From: Saccoglossus kowalevskii
Lineage: Eukaryota > Hemichordata > Enteropneusta > Harrimaniidae
Direction of reading: 5' to 3'
NCBI RefSeq assembly: GCF_000003605.2
Contig: NW_003140820.1
Span: 107,554 to 119,093 of the forward strand
Length of the DNA: 11,540 nucleotides
Part shown: in pieces, positions 7,251-11,540 of the stretch
How the letters are laid out: the number at the start of each line of letters is the position of its first letter
How positions within the stretch are numbered: position 1 is the first letter of the stretch
Notes under the pieces: model-generated
Told to the model about the DNA's origin: nothing
Databases searched by the model: none
Seen by the model: the letters and a program-made list of their open reading frames with translations, nothing else
Program-made: the position numbers and the translations under genes

Positions 7251-7313
7251 TTTACTATATGTGGCAGCCATCTTGAGTACGACTTATTCAAGATGGTTGC
7301 CCCATATAGTAAA
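7251..7313. repeat. Near-perfect palindromic hairpin element (26 bp arms)
   Basis: The left arm 7251-7276 and the right arm 7288-7313 are reverse complements at 24 of 26 positions, with an 11-base loop. One of the two differences would be a G-U wobble in RNA. The arm contains GGCAGCCATCTTGA / TCAAGATGGTTGCC. This could be a tiny palindromic transposon remnant or a foldback RNA within intron 1 of the SAM gene. Confidence 0.85.
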
Positions 7314-8400
7314 TATCGGCAAATTAATGAATTAACTTTAATTGAATGAATGTATTTTTAACAAAACTCATAATCAGGGAATGCCTGCTAAGTTTGAATT
7401 AAGCTGCCCTAACTTTGACTCGAGAAGCTCAAGAAACTGCTATTTTTGATGAACAAAGCATGTACCGGTCTAGCACTGAAAAAGCAAACAACAAGAAATT
7501 AACATTTGCTCTTACAATACTGATTGTTCTTTGAAAGTATAAACTGCAAAATTTGTAGTGATTGTACTTCCTTGAATCGACAAGCGATCTGATGGTCGAA
7601 ATAGTTCCACTGTTTCAGCAGAGCCTTGCAATAAGGGCATGCATAGTTACATTAACAAATCGTGGGGGAACAAATGATCTTGGCTTTGCTTACATTCTAT
7701 TATATGTGTGTCAATACATATGTTTATCTTAACGATAATTGAACTGTACCCAAGTAGTGGTTCCATCAACTCCATTTGAAGGATATGTCAATGAATTATA
7801 TCAAAAACGAAACTAATAAAATCATGGTTCATCCATGTACACTTATACCAATTATCGAAGCAATTAGATTTTTCAAGAAGTCAAAAATGTCAATTTCCCC
7901 AAATATTTGCTAATTTATATCTAATGGTATTATCACGAAATGAACAAATTTGATATAGGGCAACCCAACGTATTATATTTACATCAAAGGAATCGTTGAA
8001 GAAGTTGAAAATAGAATTGTTGACGAACGACGGACGATGACGGCGAATCACTTAACGTGGTGGAATCCCTTGGGTAAACGACCCAGAATGCTTTTTGTTT
8101 GGTGGTAGTCTTCTCCCCCTCCTGTTAAACTTTTTTCTTTTGATTGCCAGAAGATTTATTTATATTTGCAGATGTCAGGGTGTAAAAAAAAAAAAATTGA
8201 GAGATTTAAAGTCTTTGTGCAGAAGGTACAGAAAACTAAGTACTTGATTGCAAACAGAAAAGGTAAATTGGAAAAACATTTTAAAAAATGGGGAACATTT
8301 ATGAAAATTGTAGCAACGGCCTAGCATATCAACATGACTACCTGCAAAAATTGTAATATTTTTGTGGGGAATTTGTACTTGTTCGTTGTGCAATGTAATT

Positions 8401-8441
8401 TTGACTCAATAAAAAATGTAAATTGACTCAATAAAAAATGT
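8401..8441 (+). repeat. 22 bp direct tandem duplication
   Basis: TTGACTCAATAAAAAATGT occurs at 8401-8419 and again at 8423-8441, a period of 22 bases. Each unit includes a TGACTCA (AP-1 type) heptamer and AATAAA. The functional meaning is unknown. Confidence 0.9.
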
Positions 8442-8567
8442 TTTAAATACAAAAAAATATCTTCTCTTTCTTTATTATTTCATTATTATTTTTATACTTT
8501 GTTATACTTTTATTGCTACTGTACTGATAGAAATACTGTATTTCTAAAGATGCAATAAATATTATTA

Positions 8568-8694
8568 TTAAAAAAAAGGGGGAGTCGTCATCTGCGTATA
8601 CAAACAAGCGGCTATCCATGATCCTTTTTGGTATGCGTTGTTATCGTCGCTTGGGACTCCCGCGCGTGCGCAGGTGATGACCCTTCCGCTTTAA
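8568..8694 (+). mobile_element. MITE with TTAA target duplication, copy 2 (119 bp, internally deleted)
   Basis: Flanked by TTAA at 8568-8571 and 8691-8694, this matches the reverse complement of copy 1 (2040-2202). Shared blocks are GGGGAGTCGTCA, ACAAACAAGCG, CTATCCATGA, TTGTTATCGTCGCTTG, CCGCGCGTGCGCAGGTGA and CCGCT. It lacks about 30 bases present in copy 1 after the left terminal repeat and a few smaller pieces. The left tip has been replaced by an A-tract. It lies in intron 1 of the SAM gene. Confidence 0.85.
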
Positions 8695-8828
8695 ATGAAC
8701 AGTCCCGTTCTTCAATTGACAGTGGAGCTTGCAAACTGATACCTTTTTCCAAAAAACAAATAATTTGTTGTTGGGCAAAGACGGCACTGAGAACACTTAT
8801 GAATGGGTAATTATATTGAACAACTTAC

Positions 8829-8897
8829 ATATTTTGGTTCGCCATGACGTCTTTCTACACACTTGCTTATAACATGGAGATTACCAATGAGCTATTA
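8829..8897 (-). CDS. Tandem SAM-domain protein, first coding exon (5' UTR plus start codon)
   Basis: A strong acceptor (TTTTGTGTTTGTTTGCAG) ends at 8898, and a perfect GTAAGT donor starts at 8828. The 69 nt between them have stops at the beginning and then ATG at 8845, with G at -3 and G at +4, a good initiation context. Five full codons (MANQN) and two bases (AT) follow. The SAM exon begins with the single base T that completes ATT (Ile), so the phases fit exactly and give MANQNIVPCPATMNF. The start was chosen because the next exon shows no better-placed ATG before the first SAM domain other than its internal M13. A tiny upstream ORF (ATG TTA TAA) precedes the start. The acceptor implies a further 5' untranslated exon upstream. 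Confidence 0.62.
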
Positions 8898-9658
8898 CTG
8901 CAAACAAACACAAAATATTTGTATGATGTGTGGTACAAACGTATAGTTTGAGTTACCAAATACGTTTCCGAAAATGTTGGGAAAAGCCAATTATCGTCGC
9001 TTTTTTGAAAACTAGGTTGTATAGTATACTGTTTACAGTTTGACTGAGAGACCATACTTAATTAGATGACGCAGTATGTAATGTGATATGATGACGTAAT
9101 CCTTATTCGCAGTTGGAACACATTTATGTAATAAACCACAAAATATTCCAACTGGTCTAAATTACATACATATATATGTATATAAATTTATGTAAATATT
9201 TTGGAATTGATAATCGATAAGATAGCGGCACATCTGCAATCTTTGATATCTAAACATTTACTTGTGGGAGTATCAACTATGAGATATTACCATAACAGAG
9301 ACGATGAGTTAATTATTCAACTCACACCCTTTTTCTCTCAATGAAACACATCCAGCATTACAAGCCTAACATATTTACATTATGCAATGTTTACAAACAA
9401 GATACTGTATATTTCTGATTGTCTCAACAAATATTTCTGAAATTGCACGAACCTCACAACATATGGGCGCCTGTAAGAACATTTGACAGCGATATGAAAT
9501 GAATGTTAATATAACTAATATTAGGAGATTTCAAAGGATACGAAACTACACACTACAGACCAGCCTGTTTTCCCAGATGCAATAAGAGGTACAGTCAAAA
9601 TAGAATCTAAACAAGATTCACCGGCGTGTCAGTTCAATAGATATAATTCTAGTATGGT
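8898..9658. other. Upstream intronic or intergenic stretch, no gene seen
   Basis: AT-rich. It contains a perfect 16-base palindrome at 9166-9181 (ATACATATATATGTAT) within a longer AT-rich dyad. A minus-strand GTGAGT donor near 9322 could belong to a 5' untranslated exon of the SAM gene, but this cannot be shown. Confidence 0.4.
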
Positions 9659-9940
9659 TTGGAAGTAAGGTGCTTGCAGGAGATAGCTTATGAATGTTCA
9701 TACGCAAAGATGTACAAGTTTGAGCTTTTATTGTGTACTTGTTTCCATAGGGAAATGTTGTACCGAATCACTTTGTACATCGTGTTATGTAGTTATGTTA
9801 AAATAAGATCACACTGGATACTACAATGGCAACAAAATAGAACTCTAAATACATATTTAGTTCAGGTGAGACTGCAAAACGTGCAGGAGCTATTGTCAGC
9901 TGGTCACATGCAGCCTGATATTGGCACGAGTTCAACTTAA
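9659..9940 (+). CDS. Weak candidate coding region, unknown product
   Basis: The frame is open for 93 codons to a TAA at 9938-9940; the first codon is TTG, not ATG. Inside it a CCATAG acceptor (to 9751) and a CAG|GTGAGA donor (after 9865) bracket an open stretch, and the last 24 codons (VRLQNVQELLSAGHMQPDIG...) look protein-like. The first half is Cys/Tyr/Leu-rich and unconvincing. There is no poly(A) signal nearby and no recognised motif. Confidence 0.18.
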   Translation: MEVRCLQEIAYECSYAKMYKFELLLCTCFHREMLYRITLYIVLCSYVKIRSHWILQWQQNRTLNTYLVQVRLQNVQELLSAGHMQPDIGTSST

Positions 9941-10949
9941 ATTAGGTAGGTAGGTTGTTATAGTTCGACATTGAGGTCAGTGCTTAGTGAAACATTGCTT
10001 CAGCTAGCTGATCCCTCGATAACCCTTAACCCCGGGAGTGGTTTTCCCCTTTTAAATTGTGTCATTCTGAAAAGAGACCCACAACACAGTCTTTATAATC
10101 CTTGCCTTAAAACCAAATAGCATTGCTTAGGAATTATTTGTCTGAATAATGGTAAATGTTTTGTTGCTTTCGTCTAGCAAATGTGTGCAGCAATATATAT
10201 ATATATATAATCCCAACCAACCACTGGTATCTTGATGTTGTTAAAGTAGATATATGCAAATGATGAAGTGTGTTATATCGGTGCATGACGTCAGTATAAC
10301 TGAGTGGTTAGACGGTTTCGTGAAGACATTTTAATGAAATAAAAGAAAGAATTAATTTAAATGAATTGGAGGAAATGTACAAAATTGACGTCAAATATTC
10401 GCGCACTATTATTACACATGCAAGTGACATTGGCAGGATGCCCCAATCGATGGAATGAAAAAAAATCGAATCATACAGGAAAAAAAGCATTTTAAAAAAA
10501 AACAATACATTTGACGAGGAGAGCTAAACAAAAAATACATAACAGCGTCATCGTGGAAAAAAATCTAGGTCAAAACTATGCGAAGGATATTTTACTAACA
10601 CTACCTCACATATTCTAAAATAACAGTATTTCTTGTACTATATGTTCAGAAGTCCCCTCGTGATGAGTACTCATATAAGTACAAAGTCATATTTCCCTAT
10701 ATCTGAGCTTTCCGAAAACATATTATTTATTTACCATATTATTACATGTAGTTATTGGTAACGTATCTATGACGTATATGTTTGTCCACATTGCATTCAA
10801 TATGGTGGGTGTGTATTGAGGTTGGTAACATCTCGTAGTTGTGTGAACTATTAATTCGGGTGCTATTAAACCTTAACTTCAGAGGTACCAAGTTCAGGGA
10901 ATTCTCCACTTTTCTATCGAACAAAGACACGCAGAAAATCGAAATGTGT
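9941..10949. other. AT-rich stretch, no gene seen
   Basis: Contains a TA microsatellite at 10193-10208 and A-rich tracts at 10450-10560. Two perfect TGACGTCA (CRE) palindromes lie exactly 100 bp apart, at 10286-10293 and 10386-10393. The open frames here are short and without motifs. Confidence 0.5.
10193..10208 (+). repeat. (AT)8 microsatellite
   Basis: Eight perfect AT units; no function is implied. Confidence 0.95.
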
Positions 10950-10954
10950 TACAC

Positions 10955-11100
10955 TTGGTCTCAGCCGTGTCGCTCTTCGGCCGCACCCCGACTGACTCTC
11001 TCGTGCAGAGACCACTTTATTTACTTTTCCAACAGTCAACCAATTACAGGGTAATTTAAGAGCTAGAGGCGTGGCCCCATACAGCCAATAGCCAATCACA
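10955..11100 (-). promoter_or_regulatory. Candidate CCAAT-box, CpG-rich promoter
   Basis: Three CCAAT pentamers on the plus strand (11040-11044, 11085-11089, 11092-11096) and a GC/CACCC-type box (GGCGTGGCC, 11068-11076) adjoin a CpG-rich patch at 10965-11010. Read leftward, ATTGG boxes precede the CpG-rich stretch by 60-110 bases, the usual arrangement for a TATA-less start site. It would suit the minus-strand SAM gene, whose first coding exon requires an upstream untranslated exon. No clear donor defines that exon, and a rightward promoter cannot be excluded. Confidence 0.35.
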
Positions 11101-11540
11101 CAAAGTACTCAACACGCCATAATGTCAAATTAAATGCCCCGGATGTTGGGACATAACTCTCATACTTATCGGTGCCACGAGGGCTAAAACAACACTTCAT
11201 AGTTGACAATTATATCAGCCAGTTGTTCCAAACACTAATTCCCTAACATACAAATGACCCTGATCATGACAATTTACGAGCAGATGTGGATTCATCCAGG
11301 GGTCACCATTGAAATGTCGCCATGACTACAAAAAGCGGCTTCACCGAAATACATGAAAAAATAAATCATGACAGTTGAATTCGTGTTTTACTGTAACGAA
11401 GCGAATGATTCGACAACAGAAAAAGTCACGCTCCTAAACGAATCTATGCTAAGACAACAGTATTGTAAATAGGGGTTAGAGGGAAGCAAAACACGGATTT
11501 ACAATGATTATTTTTTCACAAAAGAGAACCTCAAAATAAA
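11101..11540. other. Window end, no gene seen
   Basis: AT-rich DNA with no open frame, repeat or splice pair that I can support. Confidence 0.5.

Larger units (their letters stand above)
7122..8567. other. Intron 1 of the SAM gene (proximal part) with repeats
   Basis: AT-rich intronic DNA. It contains the hairpin at 7251-7313 and a 22 bp tandem duplication at 8401-8441. The stretch near 8020-8045 (GACGAACGACGGACGATGACG) is a GAC-rich simple-sequence patch. The minus-strand open frame 8393-8175 is Phe/Leu-rich, has no motif and is not taken as a gene. Confidence 0.5.

Noticed and set aside
8175-8393. 72-codon minus-strand frame
   Set aside because: It is a Phe/Leu-rich translation of A-rich DNA within intron 1; no motif and no splice support.
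9166-9181. Perfect AT palindrome ATACATATATATGTAT
   Set aside because: Short alternating AT/TA palindromes are common in AT-rich DNA; no element boundaries around it.
10288-10330. tRNA-like D-arm sequence (ACTGAGTGGTTAGACGG)
   Set aside because: No anticodon stem, T-arm GTTCRA box or acceptor pairing follows at the right spacing.
10839-11099. Overlapping 71- and 61-codon frames on opposite strands
   Set aside because: They lie in the CpG-rich promoter-like patch, where stops are rarer; neither has recognisable features.

Overview
This window looks like nuclear DNA of an animal, most likely an invertebrate. It is AT-rich, gene-poor and full of short non-autonomous DNA transposons. CpG is not strongly depleted, and the coding signal comes as short exons bounded by splice sites rather than long uninterrupted ORFs. 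No rRNA, tRNA, CRISPR array or bacterial operon is visible. The species cannot be determined from the sequence alone.

The best-supported gene is on the minus strand and starts near 8845. A small exon (8897 to 8829) carries a start codon and ends in a GTAAGT donor. After a 1.7 kb intron it joins in phase to a 382 nt exon (7121 to 6740). That exon encodes two consecutive SAM-like domains and ends in AAG|GTCAGT. The rest of the gene is uncertain. A coding-like exon at 4130 to 3950 is on the same strand and in a compatible phase, and several weaker candidate exons lie in between. A CpG-rich stretch with CCAAT boxes at about 10955-11100 is a plausible upstream promoter.

A second minus-strand locus lies at 2689 to 2317. 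It is GC-richer than its surroundings and encodes a hydrophobic protein with two back-to-back glycine zippers. Its most protein-like N-terminal half is in one frame and its glycine-zipper half in another, so it may be frameshifted, a pseudogene, or misread at one base. A perfect NRF1-type palindrome and a CCAAT box lie 260-300 bp upstream.

The rest is mostly repeats. A MITE with CCCTCTAGTGACAAAGCG ends fills 1-236. Two inverted copies of a roughly 90 bp repeat lie at 841-930 and 1798-1890. Two copies of a TTAA-flanked MITE, in opposite orientation, lie at 2040-2202 and 8568-8694, each carrying an NRF1 consensus. A near-perfect 63 nt hairpin lies at 7251-7313, and a probable Tc1/mariner-like transposase fragment at about 4210-4407. 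Stretches without a supported gene are listed individually.
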